Positions 16,968 through 27,084 are shown, counted from the first letter of the stretch. The stretch is 64,000 nt of DNA from Tistlia sp040905785 (GCF_040905785.1 NZ_JBBDQW010000077.1:1-64000), one strand, 5' to 3'. The notes: generated by a model from the sequence alone, not told the origin. Numbers and translations are program-made.

Positions 16968-16996
16968 CTTGTACGCCTGCCCTCCCTCACTATATA
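16968..16996 (+). promoter_or_regulatory. Candidate heat-shock (sigma-32) promoter of dnaK
   Basis: CTTG (16968-16971), 17 bases, then ACTATAT (16989-16995) fits the alphaproteobacterial RpoH pattern CTTG-N17/18-CYTATNT with one mismatch. The same bases also read as a sigma-70 site (TTGTAC-N16-TATATA). The start would lie about 130 bases before dnaK, leaving a GC-rich leader. No CIRCE dyad is present. Confidence 0.5.
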
Positions 16997-17134
16997 CCCG
17001 GCTTGTCGGGAAGGTTATCCCGGGGGCCTCCGCAGCGGCGGAGCGCCTGTCCTTCAATCCCTCTGGATGGGGACCTCAGCGGCGGCGCCTCAACGGGCCG
17101 TCCACGGTCTGCTGGAGCAAGAGAGGCAAGAAGC

Positions 17135-19072
<1,938 letters not shown>

Positions 19073-19091
19073 TCGGGTGCTGAACAGGCAA

Positions 19092-19117
19092 GCGGGGCCG
19101 ATCGCGATCGGCCCCGC
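19092..19117 (+). terminator. Perfect hairpin after dnaK
   Basis: A perfect 26-base palindrome (arm GCGGGGCCGATCG) begins 20 bases after the dnaK stop. The downstream T-tract is partly lost in an assembly gap (TTCC then Ns), so termination versus attenuation before dnaJ cannot be settled. Confidence 0.65.
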
Positions 19118-19121
19118 TTCC

Positions 19122-19131
19122 NNNNNNNNNN
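19122..19131. other. Assembly gap (10 Ns) beside a C homopolymer
   Basis: Ten unknown bases are followed by a run of 15 C (19132-19146). The gap lies in the short dnaK-dnaJ spacer just after a perfect hairpin, a typical site for sequencing drop-out. The real spacer length and any dnaJ promoter within it are unknown. Confidence 0.98.
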
Positions 19132-19181
19132 CCCCCCCCCCCCCCCGCTTCCGTTCGTCTTCGCTCTAGGTAACGGGGGCC

Positions 19182-20318
19182 ATGGCCAAGCAGGATTACT
19201 ACCAGACGCTGGGTGTCGAGCGCGGCGCCGGCCTCGACGAGCTCAAGCGGGCCTACCGCAAGCTCGCGATGGCACACCACCCGGATCGCAACCCCGGCGA
19301 TGCCGAGGCGGAGCGCAAGTTCAAGGAGATCAACGAGGCCTACGACGTCCTCAAGGACCCGAACAAGCGCGCACAATACGACCGCTTCGGCCACGCCGCC
19401 TTCGACGGCATGGGCGGGGGGCCGCGCCCCGGCGGCGGCGGCTTCGACTTCACCGGCTTCGCCGACATCTTCGACGAGATGTTCGGCGACTTCACCGGGC
19501 GCGGCGGCCGCCAGACCGGCCAGCACGGCGCCGACCTGCGCTTCAACATGGAGATCGGCCTCGAAGAGGCCTACGAGGGCAAGCAGGCGCAGATCCGCGT
19601 GCCGACCAGCGTCGGCTGCGAGACCTGCAGCGGCAGCGGCGCCAAGCCGGGCACCAGCCCCGTCGCCTGCTCGACCTGCGGCGGGCGCGGCCGGATTCGC
19701 GCTCAGCAGGGTTTCTTCACCATCGAGCGCACCTGCCCGAGCTGCCAGGGCCAGGGCCGGGTCATCGAGGACCCCTGCGAGGGCTGCGGCGGCGCCGGCC
19801 GGGTGCACCGCGAAAAGACCCTCCAGGTCAACATCCCGCCGGGCGTCGAGGACGGCACCCGCATCCGCCTGGCAGGCGAGGGCGAGGCCGGCGTGCGCGG
19901 CGCGCCGCCGGGCGACCTCTACATCTTCCTGTCGATCAAGCCGCACCGCTTCTTCCAGCGCGACGGCGCCAACCTCTATTGCCGGGTCCCGATCCCGATG
20001 ACCACGGCGGCGCTCGGCGGCAGCGTCGAGGTGCCGACCCTGGAGGGCAGCGGCGCCAAGGTGACGGTGCCCGCGGGGACCCAGTCGGGCACCCAGTTCC
20101 GCCTGCGCGGCAAGGGCATGCCGGTGCTGCGCTCGACCGCCAGCGGTGACCTCTACATCCAGGTCTCCGTCGAGGTGCCGGTCAACATGACCAAGCGCCA
20201 GCGCGAGCTGCTCGAGGAGTTCGCCGCCGAGTTCGGCGACGGCGAGGCGCGCCACCACCCGGAGTCCTCCGGCTTCTTTGCTCGGGTCAAGGAGTTCTTC
20301 GAGGACCTGACGGAATAG
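19182..20318 (+). CDS. dnaJ: Molecular chaperone DnaJ
   Basis: The 378-residue protein is a complete type I Hsp40: J domain with HPD (YRKLAMAHHPDRNPGD), Gly/Phe-rich region (residues 74-110), four zinc repeats CETCSGSG, CSTCGGRG, CPSCQGQG and CEGCGGAG, and the substrate-binding beta domains. It stimulates DnaK ATPase. A phosphatase-like gene starts two bases after its stop. Confidence 0.98.
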   Translation: MAKQDYYQTLGVERGAGLDELKRAYRKLAMAHHPDRNPGDAEAERKFKEINEAYDVLKDPNKRAQYDRFGHAAFDGMGGGPRPGGGGFDFTGFADIFDEMFGDFTGRGGRQTGQHGADLRFNMEIGLEEAYEGKQAQIRVPTSVGCETCSGSGAKPGTSPVACSTCGGRGRIRAQQGFFTIERTCPSCQGQGRVIEDPCEGCGGAGRVHREKTLQVNIPPGVEDGTRIRLAGEGEAGVRGAPPGDLYIFLSIKPHRFFQRDGANLYCRVPIPMTTAALGGSVEVPTLEGSGAKVTVPAGTQSGTQFRLRGKGMPVLRSTASGDLYIQVSVEVPVNMTKRQRELLEEFAAEFGDGEARHHPESSGFFARVKEFFEDLTE

Positions 20319-20320
20319 CC

Positions 20321-21001
20321 ATGGGCATCCGTCCCCAGTCCGTGCCGCTGCGCCCGCTCAGCGGGCCGCAGCGAGCCTGGGGCCGGGTCGTGGCGCGAAT
20401 CCATCATTTCCACTGGGTCGACGAGTCCGTGGCGCGGAGCGGCCAGGCCTATTTCGGCCACACCGGCCTGCTGCTCGACCTCTACGGCCTGCGCAGCCTG
20501 CTCAACCTGCGCGGCGAGAACAGCGGCGCGCCCTGGTACGAGGCCGAGAAGGCAGCCTGCCTGGCGCGCGGCCTGCCCCTCTACAGCGTCGCTCTGAGCT
20601 CCCGCCGCCTGCCCCATCGCGCCGCCCTGCTGACGCTGCTGCAGGCTCTCGAGCAGGCGCCCAAGCCCCTGCTGATGAAGTGTTCCGGTGGCGCCGACCG
20701 GACCGGCTTCGCCGCCGGCCTGCATCTCGTCGCCCGCCACGGCAGGGCCGGCCTGCCCGCGGCGCGCCGCCAGCTCGCCCGCTGGCCCTACCTGCACCTC
20801 CCGAAGAAGCAGCAGAAGTGGCTGCGGCCCTTCTTCGACTTCGTCGAGGAGGGCCTCGGCCAGGGCCAGGGCTTGCACGGAACCGGCGAGCGGACGCTGG
20901 CCGAGTGGATCGCAGAGGACTACGACCCCCTGGCGCTGGCCGCCTGGCTCGACGCGCGCGGACTCAGCGGCGGCTGGCGCCCCCCTGCCCGGGTCGCCTG
21001 A
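20321..21001 (+). CDS. Dual-specificity/tyrosine phosphatase-like protein
   Basis: The 226-residue protein has a CX5R phosphatase loop (C121 SGGAD R127, context LLMKCSGGADRTGFAAGLHL) and an upstream SLLNLRGENSGAPWYEAEKA block with a candidate general-acid region, as in bacterial DSP/PTP enzymes. Its substrate is unknown. It starts two bases after dnaJ, so it is probably read from the dnaJ transcript, an uncommon pairing. Confidence 0.75.
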   Translation: MGIRPQSVPLRPLSGPQRAWGRVVARIHHFHWVDESVARSGQAYFGHTGLLLDLYGLRSLLNLRGENSGAPWYEAEKAACLARGLPLYSVALSSRRLPHRAALLTLLQALEQAPKPLLMKCSGGADRTGFAAGLHLVARHGRAGLPAARRQLARWPYLHLPKKQQKWLRPFFDFVEEGLGQGQGLHGTGERTLAEWIAEDYDPLALAAWLDARGLSGGWRPPARVA

Positions 21002-21019
21002 TCGCCTGCCTCGCTGCGC

Positions 21020-21220
21020 TCAGACGTTGCGCTTCGACCAGTCGTCGACCTGCCGCTCCGCCTCTTCCTTGGCAATGCCGTAGCGCTCCTGGATTCGCCC
21101 GATCAGCTGGTCACGGTCGCCGGCGGCGCGCTCGAGGTCGTCGTCCGTCAGGTCGCCCCACTGCTCCCGCGCCATGCCCTTCATCTGCGTCCACTTGCCC
21201 TTGATCTGGTCCCAGTTCAT
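21020..21220 (-). CDS. CsbD family stress-response protein
   Basis: The 66-residue protein carries the CsbD signature: MNWDQIKGKWTQMKGMAREQWGDLTDDDLE. CsbD-like proteins (YjbJ in E. coli) are small, hydrophilic and strongly induced in stationary phase or stress; the mechanism is not known. The upstream sequence has GAAGGAGCAGCGCC before ATG. It is a single gene convergent with the phosphatase. Confidence 0.93.
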   Translation of the reverse strand: MNWDQIKGKWTQMKGMAREQWGDLTDDDLERAAGDRDQLIGRIQERYGIAKEEAERQVDDWSKRNV

Positions 21221-21310
21221 GGCGCTGCTCCTTCCGAGGTTGCGTGAAGCGTCTCACGCAACAACGGGGGCCTCGCCGAACCGTTCCCGGCCCGCCTCCG
21301 GCGCCCGCCG

Positions 21311-21964
21311 CTAGTCCTGCTTCGGCAGGTAGTCGTCGCGCCACTTCAGGGTCAGGTTGAAGGAAATCGAGACGCGCTCGGCGCGGGCCAGGTTCGGATG
21401 CACGAAGTGATGCAGGAAGGCCGGCCAGAGCAGGATCGTGCCGGCCGCCGGCAGGATCGTGTGCTCGGCCTCGATCTGCGGGTCGCCGGCGATCGCGGTC
21501 ATGTTTGCCTGCGGGCGCGGGTCGTAGAAGGAGATCGCGCCCGGCCGCCGGTCGCCGCGCCCCGGCAGGGGCTCGTTGGCCGAGGCTAGCGGCACCGAGA
21601 CGTAGTAGGTGCCCGACAGGTAGGCGTGCGGATGGTTGTGCAGGTCGTGGTAGTCGCCGAAGCGATTGACGTTGGCCCAGCCGTGCAGGCTCCAGTCGAC
21701 CCGGTAAGCCAGGCCGCAGCGCTTCAGGTAGTCGATCGCCGTCTTGTTGATGCAGTCGCGCAGCCAGTCGAGCGCCGGGTGCTGGCGGGCGAGCAGGTTG
21801 TCGCCGCGGTAGTCGGTCGTCAGGTCGGCCCTCTGGGTCTCCTCCGCGGCGATCAGCTGGCCGAGCACCTGGTTGGCGGCCTCGGCACCGGGCAGCCGGC
21901 GCTGCAGCAGCAGCGTCGGCCAGAGCGCGAGGAAGCCGTCGGCGTCGGGCGCGCGGGCGGTCAT
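21311..21964 (-). CDS. 2OG-Fe(II) oxygenase superfamily protein (TIGR02466-like)
   Basis: The 217 residues fit the 2OG-FeII_Oxy_5 family. Candidate ligands are His109/His111/His113 in DLHNHPHAYLSGTYYVSVP and His185/His186 in LLWPAFLHHFVHPN, with Arg197 for 2-oxoglutarate (RAERVSISFNL). The substrate is unknown. The stop and the start of the GNAT gene overlap (ATGA), with the GNAT gene downstream; ATG at 21964 is therefore the gene's own start at the junction with no upstream conservation. Confidence 0.82.
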   Translation of the reverse strand: MTARAPDADGFLALWPTLLLQRRLPGAEAANQVLGQLIAAEETQRADLTTDYRGDNLLARQHPALDWLRDCINKTAIDYLKRCGLAYRVDWSLHGWANVNRFGDYHDLHNHPHAYLSGTYYVSVPLASANEPLPGRGDRRPGAISFYDPRPQANMTAIAGDPQIEAEHTILPAAGTILLWPAFLHHFVHPNLARAERVSISFNLTLKWRDDYLPKQD

Positions 21965-22527
21965 CGACCGCTTCCGCCGCTCTGCGCTGCCAGCCAGCCG
22001 GCGCGGTGCGCGACGAAGAAGGCCACGTCCTCGCCGTAGGCCCGGATGTTGCCGGCCCGCCTCAGGCCGACCTTGGCCAGGACCGCCTGGGAGCCGCGGT
22101 TGGCGTGGTCGGTGACGCCGACGATCGGGTCCAGCCCGAGCGTCTCGAAGCCGAAGCGGAGCAGCGCTGCGGCGGCCTCCGTGGCGACGCCCCGGCCCCA
22201 GGCGGCGCGCCGGTAGCGATAGCCGATCTCGACCGGCTGGCCGGCCCTGTCCTCGAGCGGAAAGAGGGCGCACCAGCCCAGGAACTCGCCGCCGTCGCGG
22301 GCGGCGACGTAGAACTGCCGGCCGACGGCGGGCCAGCCGCTCTCGATCCTCTCGAGGAGGCGGCGCCGCTTCGCCTCCAGATCCGGCGGCGACCCCGGCA
22401 GGGGCTCGACGAAGCGCATCACCTCGGGGTCGCGGTCCATCTCCAGGTGCGCCTCGACGTCCTCCAGCCGCGGCGGGCGGAGCCGCAGGCGCTCGGTCAG
22501 GATCTCGGCGGGCGCGGCATCGACCAT
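21961..22527 (-). CDS. GNAT family N-acetyltransferase (RimJ/RimL-like)
   Basis: The 188-residue protein has the Acetyltransf_3 pattern: ILTERLRLRPPRLEDVEAHL, then EIGYRYRRAAWGRGVATEAAAALLRFGFETLGL with the acetyl-CoA-binding RGVATEA loop, and VTDHANRGSQAVLAKVGLRR. The acceptor is unknown. It is upstream of, and overlaps by four bases, the oxygenase gene, so the two form an operon. ATG at 22527 was chosen because the family block begins nine residues later. Confidence 0.85.
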   Translation of the reverse strand: MVDAAPAEILTERLRLRPPRLEDVEAHLEMDRDPEVMRFVEPLPGSPPDLEAKRRRLLERIESGWPAVGRQFYVAARDGGEFLGWCALFPLEDRAGQPVEIGYRYRRAAWGRGVATEAAAALLRFGFETLGLDPIVGVTDHANRGSQAVLAKVGLRRAGNIRAYGEDVAFFVAHRAGWLAAQSGGSGR

Positions 22528-22664
22528 GACAGGGTGATAGCCCCGCCGGAGGCCGCTTGGCCAGGGCCGAGCGGGCTCGACATCGCCCGGTGCCTGCTCT
22601 AGCACAGCCTTGCCGCCACCCGCCTCGCCGCGAGAGGCCCTGCCACCCCGCCGGGAGACCGCCG

Positions 22665-23474
22665 ATGACCGCCCTTCGCCTCGCTATCCTCGGCTGCTCG
22701 GGCCGCATGGGCCGGCTCCTGGTCGAGACCGCGCGCGCCGACCCCGACTGCCGGCTGGTCGCCGGCATCGAGGGGCCCGGCAGCCGCGCCCTGGGCTGGG
22801 ATCTCGGCACGGCGGCGGGCGGCCAGCCGCTCGGCGTCGAGGTCACCGGCGATGCCCGCGGCGCCCTCGAGCTGGCCGACGTCGCCATCGACTTCACGCT
22901 GCCCGCGGCGACGCTGGTCCACGCTGACCTCGCCGCCGAGACCGGGACCGCCCTGGTCATCGGCACCACCGGCCTGGCCGCCGCGCAGCTCGAACTGGTT
23001 GCGGCGGCGGCGGCGCGTGCGCCGGTCCTGCGCTCAGCCAACATGAGCCTGGGCGTCAACCTGCTGCTCGCGCTGGTTGAGCAGGCGGCGGCACGGCTGC
23101 CGGCCGAGGACTACGACATCGAGATCCTCGAGATGCACCACCGCCACAAGGTCGACGCCCCCTCCGGCACCGCCCTGGCGCTCGGCGAGGCGGCCGCGGC
23201 CGGCCGCGGCGTCGCGCTCGAGGACGCCTCGGTGCGGGTGCGCGACGGCCATACCGGCGCGCGCGAGGCCGGCGCGATCGGCTTCGCGACCCTGCGCGGC
23301 GGCGACGTCGCCGGCGATCACGAGGTGATCTTCGCCGCCGAGGGCGAGCGGCTGCTGCTGGGCCACCGCGCCTCCAACCGCGCGGTCTTCGCCCGGGGCG
23401 CGATCTGCGCCGCCAAGTGGCTCGCCGGCCAGCCGGCCGGGCTCTACTCGATGAAGGACGTGCTGGGACTCTGA
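22665..23474 (+). CDS. dapB: 4-hydroxy-tetrahydrodipicolinate reductase
   Basis: DapB reduces 4-hydroxy-tetrahydrodipicolinate with NAD(P)H in lysine and meso-diaminopimelate synthesis. The 269 residues show the Rossmann loop LAILGCSGRMGR, GTTGL, SANMSLGVNLLL and the catalytic HHRHKVDAPSGTAL (E-x-HH-x3-K-x4-SGT). GGGAGA precedes the ATG. It is monocistronic: flanked by divergent GNAT and convergent DUF2244 genes. Confidence 0.97.
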   Translation: MTALRLAILGCSGRMGRLLVETARADPDCRLVAGIEGPGSRALGWDLGTAAGGQPLGVEVTGDARGALELADVAIDFTLPAATLVHADLAAETGTALVIGTTGLAAAQLELVAAAAARAPVLRSANMSLGVNLLLALVEQAAARLPAEDYDIEILEMHHRHKVDAPSGTALALGEAAAAGRGVALEDASVRVRDGHTGAREAGAIGFATLRGGDVAGDHEVIFAAEGERLLLGHRASNRAVFARGAICAAKWLAGQPAGLYSMKDVLGL

Positions 23475-23487
23475 GGCACTGGCGCCG

Positions 23488-24048
23488 TCAGGTCTCGGGC
23501 GCCAGGCCTTGCGGCGCGGCGACCGCGGACGCGGCGGCCGGTGGCCCCGTGCCGTGCAGCCTGTCGAGCTCGTGCCGCAGGGCGCGGGCCAGGTCGAGGC
23601 GCTCCTGGGCGCTCAGGAAGCTGCCGATGGCCAGGCTGCGGCCATGGCTGCGCAGCCTGAGCGGGCTGTCCGGCTCGGGCGGGTCGGCGATCTCGACCCG
23701 CAGCCAGTAGGGCTGGAATCGCCAGGTGCGCTCCGCGCCGTCGGGACCGACGCGGCGCACGGTCAGGCGCTCGGAAGTCAGCTCGAGGCGCTCGAAGGCG
23801 CCGGCGCGGCGGTAGTTGATCCGGAAGGCGCCGTAGACCAGCAGGACCTCCAGGCCCAGGAAGCCGAAGACCGGCCAGGCGCCCATAAGGAAGAAGGCGG
23901 TGCCGGCGACGAAGGCGACGCCGGCGATCGCGCTCATCAGCAGCAGGAAGCCGCGCGGGCTCAGGCTGCGGTGGGGCGTCAGCAGGGCCTCGAACAGGAC
24001 CGGCGTGCCGGTTCCGCTCGGCCCGGGCTCGACCTGGGCGTCGCTCAT
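23488..24048 (-). CDS. DUF2244 domain-containing integral membrane protein
   Basis: The 186-residue protein has two membrane helices at about residues 32-78 (GFLLLMSAIAGVAFVAGTAF and FGFLGLEVLLVYGAF) and a C-terminal domain typical of DUF2244 (RRAGAFERLELTSERL, FQPYWLRVEI, IGSFLSAQERLDLARALRHEL). In some alphaproteobacteria it sits next to cytochrome oxidase genes, but none is here. Function unknown. The start at 24048 is the ATG before the conserved block. Confidence 0.85.
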   Translation of the reverse strand: MSDAQVEPGPSGTGTPVLFEALLTPHRSLSPRGFLLLMSAIAGVAFVAGTAFFLMGAWPVFGFLGLEVLLVYGAFRINYRRAGAFERLELTSERLTVRRVGPDGAERTWRFQPYWLRVEIADPPEPDSPLRLRSHGRSLAIGSFLSAQERLDLARALRHELDRLHGTGPPAAASAVAAPQGLAPET

Positions 24049-24167
24049 GGTCCGATGATATGGCCTCGCGGCGGCGCTTGGTAAGACCCTGCGGCGCCGG
24101 TGCGCTCGAGGCTTGCCCGGCTCGGCGGCCCGGGTAGGGTGGCGCGGCAACCAGGGGAACCCGTGCC

Positions 24168-24812
24168 ATGCCGATGACCCGAGCCGAGGCCGCCCGCTTC
24201 TTCGACCGCCTGGCCGAGCGCCTGCCGGAGCCGAAGGGCGAGCTCGACTACGTCAATCCCTACACCCTGCTGGTCGCCGTCGTGCTCTCGGCCCAGGCGA
24301 CCGACGTCGGCGTCAACCGGGCGACCGGCCCGCTGTTCGAGGTCGCCGACACGCCGCAGAAGATGGTCGCCCTCGGCGAGGCCCGGCTGAAGGCCTTCAT
24401 CAAGACCATCGGGCTGTTCAACACCAAGGCCAAGAACGTGATCGCGCTCTCGGAGCTGCTGATCCGCGAGCACGGCGGCGCGGTGCCGGCCGAGCGCGAG
24501 GCGCTGGTCCGGCTGCCCGGCGTCGGCCGCAAGACCGCCAACGTCGTGCTCAACATCGCCTTCGGCCAGCCGACCATCGCCGTCGACACGCACATCTTCC
24601 GGATCGGCAACCGCACCGGCCTGGCGCCCGGCAAGACGCCGCAGGAGGTCGAGCGCCGGCTCGAGAAGGTCGTGCCGAAGCACCGGCTGCAGCACGCCCA
24701 CCACTGGCTGATCCTGCACGGCCGCTACGTCTGCAAGGCGCGCCGGCCGGACTGCCCCGCCTGCGTCGTCGCCGACCTCTGCCGCTACAAGGCCAAGACC
24801 CTGGCGCCCTGA
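24168..24812 (+). CDS. nth: Endonuclease III
   Basis: Nth is a bifunctional DNA glycosylase/AP lyase for oxidised pyrimidines. The 214 residues contain the helix-hairpin-helix LPGVGRKTANVVLN with the catalytic Lys, the catalytic Asp in AVDTHIFRI, and the [4Fe-4S] ligands C-x6-C-x2-C-x5-C (CKARRPDCPACVVADLC). It is followed by a 318-base non-coding region with repeats. Confidence 0.97.
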   Translation: MPMTRAEAARFFDRLAERLPEPKGELDYVNPYTLLVAVVLSAQATDVGVNRATGPLFEVADTPQKMVALGEARLKAFIKTIGLFNTKAKNVIALSELLIREHGGAVPAEREALVRLPGVGRKTANVVLNIAFGQPTIAVDTHIFRIGNRTGLAPGKTPQEVERRLEKVVPKHRLQHAHHWLILHGRYVCKARRPDCPACVVADLCRYKAKTLAP

Positions 24813-24852
24813 GCCGTCGCAGGGCGGCTCCCGCCGCCTTCCCGCGCCCACG

Positions 24853-25108
24853 CCCCTCGAGGCTCGGGACGAAGCGAGGCAGGGGCGAACGGCGGAGTCA
24901 CAGGCGGAGCGCCGTCTCGCTCGTTCCGCCCGCACATTACCCGCTTCATCCCGAGCGCTCCCGCCGGGGCGCAGTCGAGGGACGCACGGGCGGTGCCAGG
25001 GGCCCGCTTCCGGCCGCGGCCCGTGCGCCCCTCGACGAGCTCGGGGTGAAGTGAGGCAGGGGCGAACGGCGGGGCCGGGCGGCCGCCGTCTCGTTGTTTC
25101 CGCCGGCA
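24853..25108. repeat. Two degenerate copies of a REP-like intergenic repeat, with an inverted element between
   Basis: The gap 24813-25130 has no gene. Copy A (from 24853) and copy B (from 25027) share CCCCTCGA..GCTCGGG.GAAG.GAGGCAGGGGCGAACGGCGG in segments and, 20 bases later, GCCGTCTCG and CCGCC.GCAC. An opposite-strand element with GGGATGAAG and CCCTCGAC lies between (about 24943-24981). The core resembles the CTTCGACAAGCTCAGG type of dispersed repeat in many proteobacterial genomes. It follows nth and may fold into long hairpins. Confidence 0.7.
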
Positions 25109-25130
25109 CGAACCGCAGCGCTGCCTGCCC

Positions 25131-26066
25131 TCACCCCATGCCCAGCCAGATGAAGAGGGCCGAGAGGGTGACCACAGAGGCGACCGTCGAGATCAGGATC
25201 ACGGCGACCGAGCGCTGGATGTAGATCCCGTACTCCTGGGCCAGGACGAACATCAGGGCACCGGTCGGCAGCGCCGCCATGATCACCGCCGAGAGCGCCC
25301 AGATCCGCGGCATCTCCAGCAGGTCGAAGGCCAGCCAGAAGGCGATCGCCGGCATCACCAGCAGCTTCAGGAAGGTCACCCAGCCGACCTCGCCGAGCCC
25401 GGCCGTGAAGGACTTGCCGACCATGAACAGGCCCATGGCGAAGAGCGCGCAGGGCCCCGCCGCCGCGCCGAGCAGGGCGGTGAAGGCGATCACCGGTTCG
25501 GCGAGGCCGAGGCCGGTCGTCGACCAGAGCAGGCCGGCGATGGCAGACACGATGAGCGGCGACTTGACCAGCCCGAGCAGGGTGTCGCGCAGGATGTGCT
25601 GCCAGCTTGCGCCCGGCCGGTCCGATTCCAGCAGCACGATGCCGAGGCCGATGACCACGGCGCCGTTGACCACCGTGGCGATGACGCCGGGCAGCGTGCC
25701 CTCGGCCCCGAAGGCGATCTGCAACAGCGGGATGCCCATGTAGCCGGTGTTCGAGAAGATCGCCGAGAGCGCGTGCATCGACAGGCCGCCGAAGCGGTTC
25801 GGGAAGGCGAAGGCGGCGACGGCCAGGGCCAGCGCAAAGGTCGCCAGGGCGCTGCCGCCGTAGGCGATCAGATAGGGGAAGTTGAAGATCTCCGAGGTCG
25901 GCACCTGGGCCATCGAGCCGAAGAACAGGGCCGGCAGGGCGCACCAGAAGACGAAGCCGTTGAGCGCCTGGCTGCTCGCGGGCCCGAGCAGCTTGAGGCG
26001 CCCGGCGGCATAGCCGGCGGCCATGATCGCGAAGACCGGCAGGACGACGTTGACCACGGATTCCAT
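25131..26066 (-). CDS. AEC family transporter (auxin efflux carrier type)
   Basis: The 311-residue membrane protein has about ten helices. It starts MESVVNVVLPVFAIMAAGYAAGRL and has the family motifs IFSNTGYMGIPLLQIAFGAEG, GLLWSTTGLGLAEPV and AALPTGALMFVLAQEYG. Bacterial AEC members export small organic anions such as malate; the substrate here is unknown. The first ATG of the conserved block (26066) is used; a longer frame upstream is not conserved. Confidence 0.92.
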   Translation of the reverse strand: MESVVNVVLPVFAIMAAGYAAGRLKLLGPASSQALNGFVFWCALPALFFGSMAQVPTSEIFNFPYLIAYGGSALATFALALAVAAFAFPNRFGGLSMHALSAIFSNTGYMGIPLLQIAFGAEGTLPGVIATVVNGAVVIGLGIVLLESDRPGASWQHILRDTLLGLVKSPLIVSAIAGLLWSTTGLGLAEPVIAFTALLGAAAGPCALFAMGLFMVGKSFTAGLGEVGWVTFLKLLVMPAIAFWLAFDLLEMPRIWALSAVIMAALPTGALMFVLAQEYGIYIQRSVAVILISTVASVVTLSALFIWLGMG

Positions 26067-26221
26067 CGGGCCGGCACTGTGACGAGCGCCCGGGCCGCTG
26101 TCGAGCCTCGGCACGGCAGGGCTCGGCTGCGCCGCCCGCGGCACCTCGATACCGCGCCGGGTTGACCCGAGCCCTCGCTGGCCCCTAGTTAACGGCGCAC
26201 ACGAACGGGAGCCCCACGCCG

Positions 26222-26635
26222 GTGAGCCAGCAACTCGACGTCCATTCCGCCCTGATCTACACGATGGTCCTGGCCTCGGCCGCGGATTCGGAGATGACCG
26301 GCCCCGAGGTCGGCGTGATGAGCGAGATCATCAAGCTGCTGCCGGTCTTCGAGGCCTACGACCTGGCCACGCTCAGCACCACGGCGGCCGGCTGCGCCGA
26401 GCTGCTGGCCGACGAGAACGGCATCGACGAGGCGCTCGAGATGATCGACCGGGCGCTGCCGGAGAAGCTGCGGGAGACCGCCTACGCCCTGGCGGTCGAC
26501 GTGGTCGCCGCCGACGGCAAGGCCAGCCAGGAGGAGCTTCGCCTGCTCGAGATGCTGCGCCACAAAATTGGCGTCGGCCGGCTCGAGGCCGCGGCGATCG
26601 AGCGCGGCGCGGGGGCGCGCTTCCGCAAGCTGTGA
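26222..26635 (+). CDS. TerB family tellurite-resistance-like protein
   Basis: The 137-residue, all-helical protein has the TerB pattern of paired acidic sites: TMVLASAADSEMTGPEVGVM in the first half and AVDVVAADGKASQEELRLLEML in the second, which form the metal-binding sites of the fold. Alone, such TerB proteins are usually not tellurite resistance determinants; function is unknown. The start is GTG at 26222. Confidence 0.85.
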   Translation: MSQQLDVHSALIYTMVLASAADSEMTGPEVGVMSEIIKLLPVFEAYDLATLSTTAAGCAELLADENGIDEALEMIDRALPEKLRETAYALAVDVVAADGKASQEELRLLEMLRHKIGVGRLEAAAIERGAGARFRKL

Positions 26636-26679
26636 GCCGGCCTCTGGCAGCAGTCCGCGGCGCCTGCTGCTAACCTTCT

Positions 26680-26697
26680 GGAATCATTAATTATTCC
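26680..26697. promoter_or_regulatory. AT-rich imperfect palindrome upstream of usg
   Basis: GGAATCATTAATTATTCC is an 18-base palindrome with one mismatched pair in otherwise GC-rich DNA, 78 bases before the usg ATG. It may be a regulator site or part of a promoter; no clear -35/-10 pair with 16-18 spacing was found around it. Confidence 0.35.
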
Positions 26698-26774
26698 CCT
26701 TGTAGGCTGGAACCTCTTCTCGCCATGCTGTCGTTGTTGACGCATGAACCGTGGGATAGGAGGCCGATTCGCTC

Positions 26775-27038
26775 ATGGCTTCGCTCAGTCTTCAGATGCG
26801 CGATTGGCGGCTAACCACCGCCGAAATCCTCTATCACCTGCCCGACCACCCGCACCTGCTGCAGTCCTTCACCTGGCAGGAATACGACCTGCCGCCCCAG
26901 TTCCCGCAGCTCCGCCAGTTCCTCGACTTCTGGAACAGCAACCTCGACGGCAAGCTGCATTCCGTGAAGATCGCCCACCTGCCGCTGGTCAGTCCGGGGA
27001 CGACCCAGCACGCGGACTGCCTCTTGACCCTGCAATAG
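26775..27038 (+). CDS. usg: Usg family protein
   Basis: The 87-residue protein matches the alphaproteobacterial Usg family: ILYHLPDHPHLLQSFTWQEYDLPPQFPQL in pieces, and FLDFWNSNLDGKLHSVKIAH. The name comes from its position upstream of trp genes in some genomes; no function is established and no trp gene is here. AGGAGG lies eleven bases before the ATG. Confidence 0.9.
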   Translation: MASLSLQMRDWRLTTAEILYHLPDHPHLLQSFTWQEYDLPPQFPQLRQFLDFWNSNLDGKLHSVKIAHLPLVSPGTTQHADCLLTLQ

Positions 27039-27084
27039 CCCGAGCAGGCTGGCGGCGGCGCAGCCGGGCCGGTACACCCGCCGC

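Noticed and set aside
19132..19146. C homopolymer as a biological poly-C tract
   Set aside because: It directly follows the ten Ns and is most likely an assembly artefact.
21965..23059. Upstream extension of the 2OG oxygenase frame
   Set aside because: It crosses the GNAT gene and antisense dapB, and has no conserved segment before the ATG at 21964.
24813..25130. CRISPR array in the nth-AEC gap
   Set aside because: Only two diverged long copies and an inverted element; no regular short repeats with unique spacers and no cas genes.
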